Source: Candidatus Lambdaproteobacteria bacterium
GTDB lineage: Bacteria; SAR324; JACQKK01
Length of the DNA: 34,858 nucleotides
Direction: 5' to 3'
NCBI GenBank assembly: GCA_016199125.1
Contig: JACQHH010000199.1
Location: 1-34,858 of the forward strand
Below the pieces are notes generated by a model. The model saw only the letters and a list, made by a program, of their open reading frames with translations. It was not told the origin of the DNA and did not search any database. Numbering within the stretch: position 1 is the stretch's first letter; each line of letters opens with the position of its first letter. Made by a program: the position numbers and the translations under genes. Positions 17,375 through 26,439 of this stretch are shown piece after piece.

Positions 17375-18466
17375 ATGACCCGCCGTGTCTACAATTTTGG
17401 CCCCGGCCCGGCCACGCTGCCCCTGCCCGTGATGGAGCGGGCGCGCGATGAATTCCTGGACTTCCAGGGCCTGGGCGCCTCGATCATCGAAATCAGCCAC
17501 CGCTCCAAGGAATTCGAGGCCCTGCTGGACCAGACCGACGCGCTGCTGCGCGAGTTGATGGAGATTCCCCAGGACTACGCCATCCTCTATGCCCATGGCG
17601 GCGGCCAGATGCAGTTTTCCATGGTGCCCATGAACCTCATGCGCTACCGGCCCGCGCGCAAGGCGCTGTACGTCGAGACGGGCGAATTCTCCAAGCGCGC
17701 CATCGAGGAGGCCCGGCGCTATGGCACGGTGGACGTGGTGGCCAGCAGCCGCGGGACGCGCTTCGACCGCATTCCTGAACTGGACCCGGCACGCATCGAT
17801 CCGGCCGCGTCCTATCTGCACATCACCACCAACAACACCATTTGCGGCACCCAATGGCGCGATGTTCCGGCGGCGGGCGATGTGCCCCTGGTGGGCGACG
17901 CCACCTCGGAGATCCTCTCGCGGCGCATCGACGTGCGGCGCTTTGGCGTGCTCTACGCGGGCGCGCAGAAGAATCTGGGGCCCGCGGGGCTGGCCGTGGT
18001 CATCGTGCGCCGGTCGCTGCTGGGCCACGAGCTGCCCGAGACGCCCAAGTTGCTCACCTACAAAGTGCTGGCCGACGACCATTCCCTGACCAACACCACC
18101 AACACCTTCTCGGTGTACATGTCCAAGCTGGTGCTGGAATGGCTCAAGACCCAGGGAGGCGTGCCGGCCATCGAGGTGCGCAACCAGCGCAAGGCGGCCA
18201 CATTGTATGCGATCCTCGACGCCTCGTCGTTCTACCGCGGCCATGCCCACACGCCGGACCGCTCGATCATGAACGTGACCTTCAACCTGCCCACGCCCGA
18301 GCTGGAGGCCCGCTTTCTGCGCGAGGCGGAGGCTCAGGGCCTCTATGCGCTCAAGGGCCACCGCGCCCTGGGCGGCGTGCGCGCCTCGCTTTACAACGCG
18401 ATGAGCGAGGACGGCGTGGCGGCCCTGGCCGACTTCATGCGCACCTTCGAGCAGCGCAACGGGTGA
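17375..18466 (+). CDS. serC: phosphoserine aminotransferase
   Basis: MTRRVYNFGPGPATLPLPVMERARDEF, GGGQMQFSMVPMNL, YAGAQKNLGPAGLAVVIVR, GGVRASLYNAM. Confidence 0.96.
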   Translation: MTRRVYNFGPGPATLPLPVMERARDEFLDFQGLGASIIEISHRSKEFEALLDQTDALLRELMEIPQDYAILYAHGGGQMQFSMVPMNLMRYRPARKALYVETGEFSKRAIEEARRYGTVDVVASSRGTRFDRIPELDPARIDPAASYLHITTNNTICGTQWRDVPAAGDVPLVGDATSEILSRRIDVRRFGVLYAGAQKNLGPAGLAVVIVRRSLLGHELPETPKLLTYKVLADDHSLTNTTNTFSVYMSKLVLEWLKTQGGVPAIEVRNQRKAATLYAILDASSFYRGHAHTPDRSIMNVTFNLPTPELEARFLREAEAQGLYALKGHRALGGVRASLYNAMSEDGVAALADFMRTFEQRNG

Positions 18467-18564
18467 GTCCGCGCCGCGCACCGATGGTTCCCACGGCCCT
18501 GCAGCGACCGCACTCCGCGAGACTTGCGCGCTCACGCCGCCGCCCGTTCCTGACCCGGCGGCGG

Positions 18565-19263
18565 ATGTCGGCCGCGCGGGAACTGCTGACGGTCTGGTGC
18601 GGACTGGCCCTGCTGCTGCTCGTGGCCTGCAAGACGCCGCCGGCCGGGGAGCAGGCGGCCCCCGCTCCGGCCGCGCCCGCGCCAGCCGCGGCGGCGGCGA
18701 CTGACGAGCCGCGGGTGATCGTGATGCTGGGCGACAGCCTCACGGCCGGGCTGGGCCTGCCGGAAGAACAAAGCTACCCGGCGCTCATTCAGCGCCGCCT
18801 GGACGAGGACGGCTACCCCTGGCGCGTAGTGAACGCCGGGGTCAGTGGTGACACCACGGCCGGCGGACTGGCGCGGCTGGATTGGGTGCTGCGCCAGCGC
18901 GTGGACGTGCTGCTGGTGGAGCTGGGCGCCAACGACGGGTTGCGAGGCCTGTCCACCAGCGCCATGCGCGACAACCTGGCGCGCATCATCGAGACGGCCC
19001 AGGCGCGTGACATTCGCGTGGTGTTGGCCGGCATGCGCATGCCCACCAACTACGGCACGGCCTACGGCAGCGACTTCGAGGCGGTCTACGCGGAGCTGGC
19101 GCGCACATACCAGGTTGCCCTGATTCCCTTCCTGCTGGAGGGCGTGGCGGCGCGCGGCGCATTGAATCAGGCCGACGGCATTCACCCCAACGCGGCAGGC
19201 GCGGCCATTGTGGCGGACACCGTGTGGCGCGCACTGCAGCCCATTGTGGCGGCCACGCGCTGA
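18565..19263 (+). CDS. GDSL-family arylesterase/lysophospholipase (TesA-like) lipoprotein
   Basis: LLLVACK lipobox, VIVMLGDSLTAGLGL, VNAGVSGDTTAGGLARL, LGANDGLRG, DGIHPNAAG. Confidence 0.9.
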   Translation: MSAARELLTVWCGLALLLLVACKTPPAGEQAAPAPAAPAPAAAAATDEPRVIVMLGDSLTAGLGLPEEQSYPALIQRRLDEDGYPWRVVNAGVSGDTTAGGLARLDWVLRQRVDVLLVELGANDGLRGLSTSAMRDNLARIIETAQARDIRVVLAGMRMPTNYGTAYGSDFEAVYAELARTYQVALIPFLLEGVAARGALNQADGIHPNAAGAAIVADTVWRALQPIVAATR

Positions 19264-19300
19264 GCGCCCCGCCCGCGGTCCCGCACCATACGAGAGTTTC

Positions 19301-19801
19301 ATGGATCACAGCGCCTTTCAGGATCACATCCTGCCCATGGGGCATATTTGCTTCGGCTGCGGCGCGGACAACCCACATGGCATGCAGATCCGCAGCACGT
19401 GGGAGGAGGGCCAGGACGTGGCCACCTGCACCTGGCAGCCCAAGCCCCACCACTGCGGCGGCGAGGACTTCGTCAACGGCGGGGTGATCGCCACCGTCAT
19501 CGACTGCCATTCTTTCGGCACGGCCATCGCCTGGCTGTATCGCCTGGAGGGCCGGGCCATGGACAGCGCGCCGACCACCCACTGCGTCACCGCGTCGATG
19601 CACGTGGATTTTCTGCGCCCCACGCCCCTGGCGCAGCCGGTGATCCTGCGCGCCACGCCGCTGCGCGTGGAGGGGCGCCGGGTCACCGTGGCCTGTTCCG
19701 TGCGCTCCGGCGACGTGGAGACCGTGCGCTGCGAAGGCGTGTTCGTCCGCGTTTCAGCGGCCGCGGCGCGCGACCGCGGGAGATCGTCCGCCACCCGCTG
19801 A
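19301..19801 (+). CDS. PaaI/4HBT hotdog thioesterase family protein
   Basis: CFGCGADNPHGMQIR, FVNGGVIATVIDCHS, MHVDFLRPTPL. Confidence 0.75.
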   Translation: MDHSAFQDHILPMGHICFGCGADNPHGMQIRSTWEEGQDVATCTWQPKPHHCGGEDFVNGGVIATVIDCHSFGTAIAWLYRLEGRAMDSAPTTHCVTASMHVDFLRPTPLAQPVILRATPLRVEGRRVTVACSVRSGDVETVRCEGVFVRVSAAAARDRGRSSATR

Positions 19802-19855
19802 CATGGCGCCGGAGCCCCTGCGCCGCGGGCGCTTTTCCGCATTGCGCAAGCAGTC

Positions 19856-19861
19856 TATAAT
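19856..19861 (+). promoter_or_regulatory. putative -10 element TATAAT followed by GC-rich discriminator
   Basis: Perfect TATAAT followed by GCGGGGC; a weak -35 TTTTCC lies 17 nt upstream. Confidence 0.35.
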
Positions 19862-19977
19862 GCGGGGCATTGCCGCGGGGCCTGGCGGCTCGCGCGGCGC
19901 AGACGCGCGCCCACCGTCACACCGCGCCCGCCTGAGGGCGCCGGGGCCGGCGTGCCGCGACCCCCGGGACCCCGGTC

Positions 19978-20235
19978 ATGACGCGATATCGGGTGGACTT
20001 CGACAGGCGCTGGATCATGGGACGCTGGGGCTTCACGGACCGCGTGTTCTATACCCTGGGCGGCGTGGAAGCCCCACCCAAGGGCCTCTCCAACGCTTGG
20101 GAGGTCAGCTTCAGGGGCAAGCCGCGCGATCTGGGCCTGTTGTTGCAGCAGCGCCTGCACATCGACTCCACGGACCAGTCCCAATTCGGCACCATCTTTG
20201 AAATCACGGAGCTCGACCGCCGGGCCGGCCCCTGA
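19978..20235 (+). CDS. hypothetical protein (85 aa)
   Basis: ORF with non-biased composition (MTRYRVDFDRRWIMGRWGFTDRVFYTLGGVEAPPKGLSNAWEVSF...), downstream of the TATAAT element. Confidence 0.5.
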   Translation: MTRYRVDFDRRWIMGRWGFTDRVFYTLGGVEAPPKGLSNAWEVSFRGKPRDLGLLLQQRLHIDSTDQSQFGTIFEITELDRRAGP

Positions 20236-20331
20236 CCGCTCCGCCGCGGGCCGCCGCCTGACCCCGGGATATCGTCCGGGTCGGTGCCGCCTGCCGCCGC
20301 CCCTCACCACGACGCCTTCGCCAAACGTTCC

Positions 20332-20988
20332 ATGACCCTGCCCGACCAGCACCCCCCCCTGCCTGCGCACGCCGCGCGCGGGGTATGCCGTGTGCCAGCC
20401 AACGCCCTGTTGCCGCCGGGTCCACTGAGCCGGCGCCCGGCCCGCCGCATGCTGCTCACCGTCGCGACCCTGAGCCTGGCCCTGGCCGTGCTGACCGGGG
20501 AACCGGCTCTGCCTGGCTTTGGCCGCGTCGCCGCGGCGACGCCCGACGCGCTGCTGAGCAAGTACGCCGGCACCTACAAGATCGAGGACTGGCCCCGGCT
20601 CGAGGCGCGCGGCCTGTTCCACTTCTTCTACCTGCACGCCAGCGGTCGCTTCCTGCTGGCGAGCTACTGGGCCGGCAATGAGAACAGCCGCATCGCCGGC
20701 CGCTGGCAAGTGGACGGCGAATGGATCACGCTGCGCGGCCAGGCGCACGTGGACACCAACCAGGGCCGCTGGAATGTGCCGTTCGAGCGCGCCTTCCGCA
20801 TCGGCATTGACAACGCCGGCTTCGAGCTGCGGCCACGGCTGGACAAGAATCGCTACGGCATGCTGGGCTGGCCCAACATCTACACCTTCTATCGCCCCGC
20901 CCTGGTGCCGAACCTGCCCAAGGGCGGCGTGCCCCAGGACGAGGCGGCGCTGCTGGCGCTGATCGACAAGCTGGCCGGCAGCCCCTGA
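20332..20988 (+). CDS. hypothetical exported protein
   Basis: N-terminal hydrophobic segment RRMLLTVATLSLALAVL, then soluble domain TYKIEDWPRLEARGLFHFFYLHASGRFLLASYWAGNE...; start uncertain (20284, 20332 or 20449). Confidence 0.6.
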   Translation: MTLPDQHPPLPAHAARGVCRVPANALLPPGPLSRRPARRMLLTVATLSLALAVLTGEPALPGFGRVAAATPDALLSKYAGTYKIEDWPRLEARGLFHFFYLHASGRFLLASYWAGNENSRIAGRWQVDGEWITLRGQAHVDTNQGRWNVPFERAFRIGIDNAGFELRPRLDKNRYGMLGWPNIYTFYRPALVPNLPKGGVPQDEAALLALIDKLAGSP

Positions 20989-21073
20989 GCCTGCGGCATT
21001 CCGGACCCCATAGGCGGCCGGCGCCGCACCACGGCGCCACCGTGCCTGACCACCCCCCAACCCCTGGAGTTCC

Positions 21074-21859
21074 ATGACCGACCCCATTCTCTACGAGGTG
21101 CGCGACGGCGCCGCCTGGATCACCTTCAACAGCCCCAGCAACCACAATGCGCTCACGGACGCCTTCACGGCGGGCTTCGAGCGGGCCGTCCAGCGCGCCA
21201 TCGGCGACGATGCGGCGCGGGCCATCGTGCTGGCCGGCGTGGGCAAGACCTTCTGCGCCGGCGCGGACCTGAAGAACGCCGGCGGCAGCAATGTGGGCCG
21301 CCCCGGGGCCAAGGGCGGGCACCCGCCCTTTCCCAATACGTTGCTCACCTTGTGGAACAGCCCCAAGCCGGTGATCGGCCGCGTGCAGGGCAATGCCTGG
21401 GGCGGCGGGCTGGGCGTGGTCGCCTCCTGCGACTACGTGATCATGGCCGAAGGCACGCGCTTCGCGTTCACGGAGGTGCGCCTGGGGCTGATTCCCGCGG
21501 TGATCTCGGTGTTCTGTTCGCGCAAGATGCCCTACACCCACGTCGCGCCGATGATGCTCACGGGTCAGCGCTTCGATGCGCGGCGGGCCTTCGAGCTGGG
21601 CCTGGCCCACGAAGTGGTGCCCGAGGCCAGGCTGGACGAGCGCGTGCAGGCCATCGTCAACGACGTGCGCGAATGTGGGCCGCAGGCCGTGGCGGAGGTG
21701 CGCAAGCTGCTGCGCGCGGTGACCACCCACAGCGTGGAGGAGGGCTTGCACTACGCCGAGGACGCCATCGCGCGGCTGTTCAAATCCGCCGAGGGCTCCG
21801 AGGGCATGGCCGCCTTCAACGCCAAGCGCAAGCCCGCCTGGGCGCCGCCGGCACGGTAG
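21074..21859 (+). CDS. enoyl-CoA hydratase/isomerase family protein
   Basis: AFCAG-like FCAGADL, GNAWGGGLGVVASCDYVIMAEGTRFAFTEVRLGLIPAV crotonase signature. Confidence 0.9.
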   Translation: MTDPILYEVRDGAAWITFNSPSNHNALTDAFTAGFERAVQRAIGDDAARAIVLAGVGKTFCAGADLKNAGGSNVGRPGAKGGHPPFPNTLLTLWNSPKPVIGRVQGNAWGGGLGVVASCDYVIMAEGTRFAFTEVRLGLIPAVISVFCSRKMPYTHVAPMMLTGQRFDARRAFELGLAHEVVPEARLDERVQAIVNDVRECGPQAVAEVRKLLRAVTTHSVEEGLHYAEDAIARLFKSAEGSEGMAAFNAKRKPAWAPPAR

Positions 21860-21897
21860 CGCTGGCCACCTCGCCCCGTGCGAGGAATGGCCGCACC

Positions 21898-21971
21898 GGC
21901 CCGCTCGCGCGCAAGGTCGTGGCCCGGGCGCGGCCCGCTCGCGCGCAAGGTCGTGGCCCGGGCGCGGCCCG
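21898..21971. repeat. 34-bp tandem repeat, about 2.2 copies
   Basis: GGCCCGCTCGCGCGCAAGGTCGTGGCCCGGGCGC at 21898-21931 and again at 21932-21965, then GGCCCG. Confidence 0.9.
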
Positions 21972-21992
21972 TTGCGCGGGGCGCGGCCAGGC

Positions 21993-23627
21993 TCAGCGCA
22001 GCCCGGCGGCCTTGAGCAGAGCCGGCCCGATGGGGTCCTGCGCCTCGCCGCCGGCCGGTGCCTTGCCGGCCATGTGCGCCAGCAGGCGCGTGGCCAGCAC
22101 CTTGCCCAGTTGGACGCCCTCCTGGTCGAAGGAGTTGATGTTCCAGATCAGCCCCTGGAACGCGACCTTGGCCTCGTAGAAGGACAGCAGGGCGCCCAGC
22201 GTGCGGGGCGTCAGCCGATCCGCCATGAGGATGGAATTGGGCCGGTTCCCCGGAAAGAAGCGGTTGGGGTTGGCGCTGTCCTGGCCCGTGGCCAGGGCCT
22301 GGGCCTGGGCCAGCAGGTTGGCCAGCAGCTTTTGCTGGCTGGAGGTGCCTTCCACCTGCAAATCCTCACCGTACTGGCTCTGCCGCAGCCCGATGAACTC
22401 GCACGGGACCACGGTGGGGCTCTGGTGGATGAGCTGATAGAAGGCGTGCTGGCCATTGGTGCCGGGCTCGCCCCACACGATGGGCCCCGTGTCGAAATCC
22501 ACGAGCGCCCCGTGCCGCGTGACGCCCTTGCCGTTGCTCTCCATGTCCAGTTGCTGCAGATGCGCCGCAAAGCGGATCAGCGCCTGGCTGTAGGGCAGCA
22601 CGGCCAGCGTGGGCAGACGCAGGAAGTTGCGGTTCCAGATGCCCAGCAGCGCCGCCAGCAGGGGCAGATTCTCCCGCGGCTCCGGGGTCAGCGCGGCCAG
22701 ATCCATTTCGCGCGCCCCGCGCAGCAGATCGTGCATCTGGTCGTAGCCCAGGGCAAAGCCCAGGGGCACCGCGCCCACCATGGACGTGGCGCTGTAGCGC
22801 CCCCCGATGTAGTCGAACATGTGGAACGCGCGCAGGTAGTGCTGCGGATCGTCCATGGGGCTGCCGGCGCCCGTGACGCAGAGCATGTGCCGGGCGGGCT
22901 TCAGCCCGGCCTTCTTCAGCGCCGCGCGCACCAGGGTTTCGTTGGTGCGGGTCTCGAGCGTGGTGCCGCTCTTGGAGACCACGTTGACCAGGGTGTGGGC
23001 CAGGTTCAGCCCGCGCAGCACCTGGGCCGCATCGTCCGGATCCACGTTGGAAATGAAGTGCACCCGCCGGCCCTGGCGCAGGAAAGGCTGCAGCGCCAGG
23101 TACAGCGCCCGCGGCCCCAGGTCCGAGCCGCCGATGCCCACGTGCACCAGATCGCTGAAGGGCGCGCCGTCCGGCGCCCGCACCTCGCCCTGCTCCAGCT
23201 CCTTGAGGAAGATGCGCAGGCGCTCCAATTGCGTGCGCGCGTTGGCCACCGCGTCCGCCGTGGCGGGCCAGGGGTGCGGATCGGGCAATTCTTCAACCAC
23301 GTTGCGGCTGGCAAAATGCAACACACGCCGGTTCTCGCTCTCGTGCCCCTCGATGCGGTTGAGGGGCTCGCCGGCCAGCAACATCTCGAAACGCTGCAAC
23401 ACCGCCGTTTCGCGCGCCAGCGCGCTCAGGGCCTTGAGCACCGCTTCGTTCACCCGCTGGGTGGCATACAGCAGTGACCAGCCGGCCGCCTCGGCGCGCA
23501 GCGCCCCGATGCGCGCTGCATCCAGCACGCCGGGCTCGGTGAGGTCGGGCGCGTTGCCGGCCAGCTTGCGCAGCGTGCGAAAGGCGGGTGCGGCGGTGAA
23601 GTCTCGGCCGGGCAGGGGGGTGGACAT
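21993..23627 (-). CDS. pgi: glucose-6-phosphate isomerase
   Basis: HVGIGGSDLGPRALYLAL, VSKSGTTLET, GGRYSATSMVG, DSFDQEGVQLGK-like NSFDQEGVQLGKVLA. Confidence 0.96.
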   Translation of the reverse strand: MSTPLPGRDFTAAPAFRTLRKLAGNAPDLTEPGVLDAARIGALRAEAAGWSLLYATQRVNEAVLKALSALARETAVLQRFEMLLAGEPLNRIEGHESENRRVLHFASRNVVEELPDPHPWPATADAVANARTQLERLRIFLKELEQGEVRAPDGAPFSDLVHVGIGGSDLGPRALYLALQPFLRQGRRVHFISNVDPDDAAQVLRGLNLAHTLVNVVSKSGTTLETRTNETLVRAALKKAGLKPARHMLCVTGAGSPMDDPQHYLRAFHMFDYIGGRYSATSMVGAVPLGFALGYDQMHDLLRGAREMDLAALTPEPRENLPLLAALLGIWNRNFLRLPTLAVLPYSQALIRFAAHLQQLDMESNGKGVTRHGALVDFDTGPIVWGEPGTNGQHAFYQLIHQSPTVVPCEFIGLRQSQYGEDLQVEGTSSQQKLLANLLAQAQALATGQDSANPNRFFPGNRPNSILMADRLTPRTLGALLSFYEAKVAFQGLIWNINSFDQEGVQLGKVLATRLLAHMAGKAPAGGEAQDPIGPALLKAAGLR

Positions 23628-23786
23628 GGCAAGCCTCCTTGGGCAATGGACTCCGGGTGCAACGGCGGCAGAGCGCCATCCAGGGCAGTCCCGCCCCGAT
23701 GCACGCGCTCCTCTTTCCCATTATCCTCGCTCCGCCCGGCGCCGCAACCAGGGCGAGTTGTGATCGCCCGCGATTCATACTAGGTA

Positions 23787-23792
23787 TATAAT
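23787..23792 (+). promoter_or_regulatory. putative -10 element (TATAAT) upstream of the rel-like gene
   Basis: TAGGTATATAATGTGG; a perfect -10 in an otherwise GC-rich region, but no good -35 at 17 nt. Confidence 0.35.
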
Positions 23793-23817
23793 GTGGTGCG
23801 GGGTGTGCGAGCCCGAC

Positions 23818-23901
23818 ATGTCGTTGCGGGATCAGAGACGGAACCCGCGTCGTCCGACGCGGCGAAACCAGCGCGTGCAAACCCGTTTGCCGTTGCGGTA
23901 G
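23818..23901 (+). CDS. putative Arg-rich upstream ORF/leader peptide (27 aa)
   Basis: MSLRDQRRNPRRPTRRNQRVQTRLPLR*, 10 Arg in 27 residues, between the TATAAT element and the rel-like start; weak SD. Confidence 0.3.
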   Translation: MSLRDQRRNPRRPTRRNQRVQTRLPLR

Positions 23902-23991
23902 GGCCAACCGCCAGCGGGGGATGGCGGTCGCTCTGCGCGCCGGTGCAGCGTCCCCCGCCCACGTTTGAACTCCACCGGACGGGACCGATCC

Positions 23992-26256
23992 ATGCCGGAC
24001 CATCTCACGAGCGGACAGGACCCGCAGCCCGGCCCCGGCGACGCGGCGGCCCCGCGCGCGACAACGGTGACATCCGCGCCAGAGGGTCAAGGCGCGCCCG
24101 GCGACCCGATCTACCTGCAGCAGGAGCGCCTGCGGCGCGCCATCCTGGACCACTTTCCCCGCGACACCACGGAAAATGTCTCGCGCCTGGAAATGGCCAT
24201 CGCCGACGCCGCGGAGCACCACAAGGGTCAGTTCCGCAAGTCCGGGGAGCCCGTGATCATGCATCCCCTGCGCGTGGCCCTGCTGGCCAGCGAAGCGGGG
24301 CTGGACCTGGAGGCGGTGATCATCGCCCTGCTGCACGACGTCGTAGAGGACACGCCCGTCACCAAGGCCCAGGTGCAGCGGCGCTACGGCAAAGGCGTGG
24401 CCCAGGCCGTGGACGGCCTGACCAAGGTGGCCACGTCCACGCGCCAGGGCCTGGGCCGCGAGTCCATCGACACCTACCGCAAGCTGCTCAGCTCCACCGT
24501 GCGCGACATTCGCACGCTGCAGGTCAAGATCTTCGACCGCCTGGACAACATGCGCGACCTGGGCTTTCTGTCCCGGGAGCGGCAGCGGCGCATCAGCATG
24601 GAGACCTTCAACGTTTACGTGCCCATGGCCCAGCGCATGGGTCTGATGGACATCAGCCGCGAGCTGACCACGCTGTGCTTCCGCTACCTCTACCCCAAGC
24701 GCTTCAAGCAGACCCTGGAACAACTCAAGCAGTGCGTGCGCCAGGAAAAGCGCACGGTGACCGCCCTGCGCAACACGTTGAGCACGGCCCTGACGGAGTT
24801 CGGCCTGCGGCGCTTCCGCGTAGAGCCGCGCTACGCCGACGTGTCGGACTTCATCGTGGAGCGCGAGCCGCCGACCCGGGCGCTGCAGGGCTTTTCGGCG
24901 GTGGTCTCCTCGTCCCGCGACTGTTACGTGGCCGTGGGTGCGCTGCACACCAAGTACCGCGCCGTGCCGCACAGCATTCGCGACTACATCAGCAATCCCA
25001 AGCCCAACCGCTACCAGGCCCTGGAGTCGGAAATCTTCATCGGCAACAAGCCGGTGTCCATCTGGGCCTATTCGGCCGAGATGGAGGCTGTGAACCGCTC
25101 GGGCATCCTGGTCAACTGGAACAAGAGCCGCCACGAGCTGTCCAAGTACTACAAGAGCTACGTGGAGCTGATCGACCAGTACGACACCGGGCAGGAACTG
25201 CGCATGGAGGACGTGCTGCGGCACGCCCAGCTCGAATCGTTGCAGACGTTCACGCCCAAAGGCAATCTGCTGACCTTTCCCCACGAAGCCACCGTGCTGG
25301 ACTTCGCCTTCGCCATCCACACCGATCTGGGGCTGCAATGCTGTGGGGCTATCGTGGCCGGCACGGACGCCGCGCCGTTCGATGCGCTGGTGGATGGGGC
25401 CATGGTGGAGGTGCTCACCGATCCTGGTGTCTCGCCCACGCCCGAGTGGCTGGAACATGTGCGCACGACCAAGGCGCGCCTAGCCATCCGGCGCTTCCTG
25501 AGGACCCAGGCCCTGTCCCGCGCGGAGGAGGTGGGGCGCCGCCTGCTCGACGTGGAGGTGCGGCGGCTGGACAAGGACAGCGATTCGCTGCTGGCCGACC
25601 GCCGCTTCCGCACCGCGCTCAAGGAGAGCCGGCTGGATCTGCCGCGCTTCTACCAGCAGATCGGCACGGGCATCCTGCGGGCGCGTACCTTCCTGCTGGA
25701 GCACAACCTGATTTCCAAGAAGGAGGCGGCGCATCTCACCGGGGAAGATCGCTCGCTGCTGCAGCGCTACCTGGCGCCCATGTTCCGGGCCAGCCACGAT
25801 CCCGACCTGTGGATTCCCGAGCAGGGCAACGAATTCATCCAGCTTGCGCGCTGTTGCTCGCCATTGCGCGGCGATGCCATCGTGGGCGTGCAGGGCGCGC
25901 AGATGCTCACCGTCCACCGCACCATGTGCCCGGAACTGGAGGCCGTGCCCGCCGACCGCCTGCTCTCCGTGGACTGGGAGCAGGTCGAGGACAAAACGGC
26001 TTATCACCTGAAGATCGTGGCGGAGGATCGGCTGGGGCTGATCTACAAGATCGGCAAGGTGATGCGCAGGCTGAAGGTCAACATCAAGGACCTGCACACG
26101 GACCGCGAGGCCGACCGGGACGGCCTGGCCGAAATCAACATCGTGCTGGAACCCATCACGGCCAAAACCTACACCAAGGTGGTCTCGCGCCTGCGCGGAA
26201 TCAAGGAGGTGGTCAAGCTCATCGACGGGCGCAGCTATTGGGTGGGCAGCACCTGA
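23992..26256 (+). CDS. Rel/SpoT-family protein: HD hydrolase + degenerate synthetase + TGS + ACT
   Basis: HKGQFRKSGEPVIMHPLRVALLASEAGLDLEAVIIALLHDVVEDTP, VDGLTKV, FDRLDNMRDL (HD); FTPKGNLLTFPHEATVLDFAFAIHTDLG (TGS); C-terminal ACT VEDKTAYHLKIVAEDRLGLIYKI. Confidence 0.88.
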   Translation: MPDHLTSGQDPQPGPGDAAAPRATTVTSAPEGQGAPGDPIYLQQERLRRAILDHFPRDTTENVSRLEMAIADAAEHHKGQFRKSGEPVIMHPLRVALLASEAGLDLEAVIIALLHDVVEDTPVTKAQVQRRYGKGVAQAVDGLTKVATSTRQGLGRESIDTYRKLLSSTVRDIRTLQVKIFDRLDNMRDLGFLSRERQRRISMETFNVYVPMAQRMGLMDISRELTTLCFRYLYPKRFKQTLEQLKQCVRQEKRTVTALRNTLSTALTEFGLRRFRVEPRYADVSDFIVEREPPTRALQGFSAVVSSSRDCYVAVGALHTKYRAVPHSIRDYISNPKPNRYQALESEIFIGNKPVSIWAYSAEMEAVNRSGILVNWNKSRHELSKYYKSYVELIDQYDTGQELRMEDVLRHAQLESLQTFTPKGNLLTFPHEATVLDFAFAIHTDLGLQCCGAIVAGTDAAPFDALVDGAMVEVLTDPGVSPTPEWLEHVRTTKARLAIRRFLRTQALSRAEEVGRRLLDVEVRRLDKDSDSLLADRRFRTALKESRLDLPRFYQQIGTGILRARTFLLEHNLISKKEAAHLTGEDRSLLQRYLAPMFRASHDPDLWIPEQGNEFIQLARCCSPLRGDAIVGVQGAQMLTVHRTMCPELEAVPADRLLSVDWEQVEDKTAYHLKIVAEDRLGLIYKIGKVMRRLKVNIKDLHTDREADRDGLAEINIVLEPITAKTYTKVVSRLRGIKEVVKLIDGRSYWVGST

Positions 26257-26439
26257 GCGTCAACGCTCGCCGGTCGTGCCCGTCCGCCACGCCCGGCCAG
26301 TGCGCCGGCCCACCGCGAACCGTGGGTCGCGCGACGGTTCCCGGGCGCCGGAGCGGTGCCGGGTGCGCCGCCGAATCGCCACGGTACAGGCCCGCCCTGC
26401 GCCGACAACAGCCTGCCACCGCACGTTGAAGGAGATGAC

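Noticed and set aside
23293-25458. 721-aa minus-strand ORF, and 878-aa plus ORF at 23793-26429
   Set aside because: Overlap pgi and the rel-like gene in other frames; no domain signatures.
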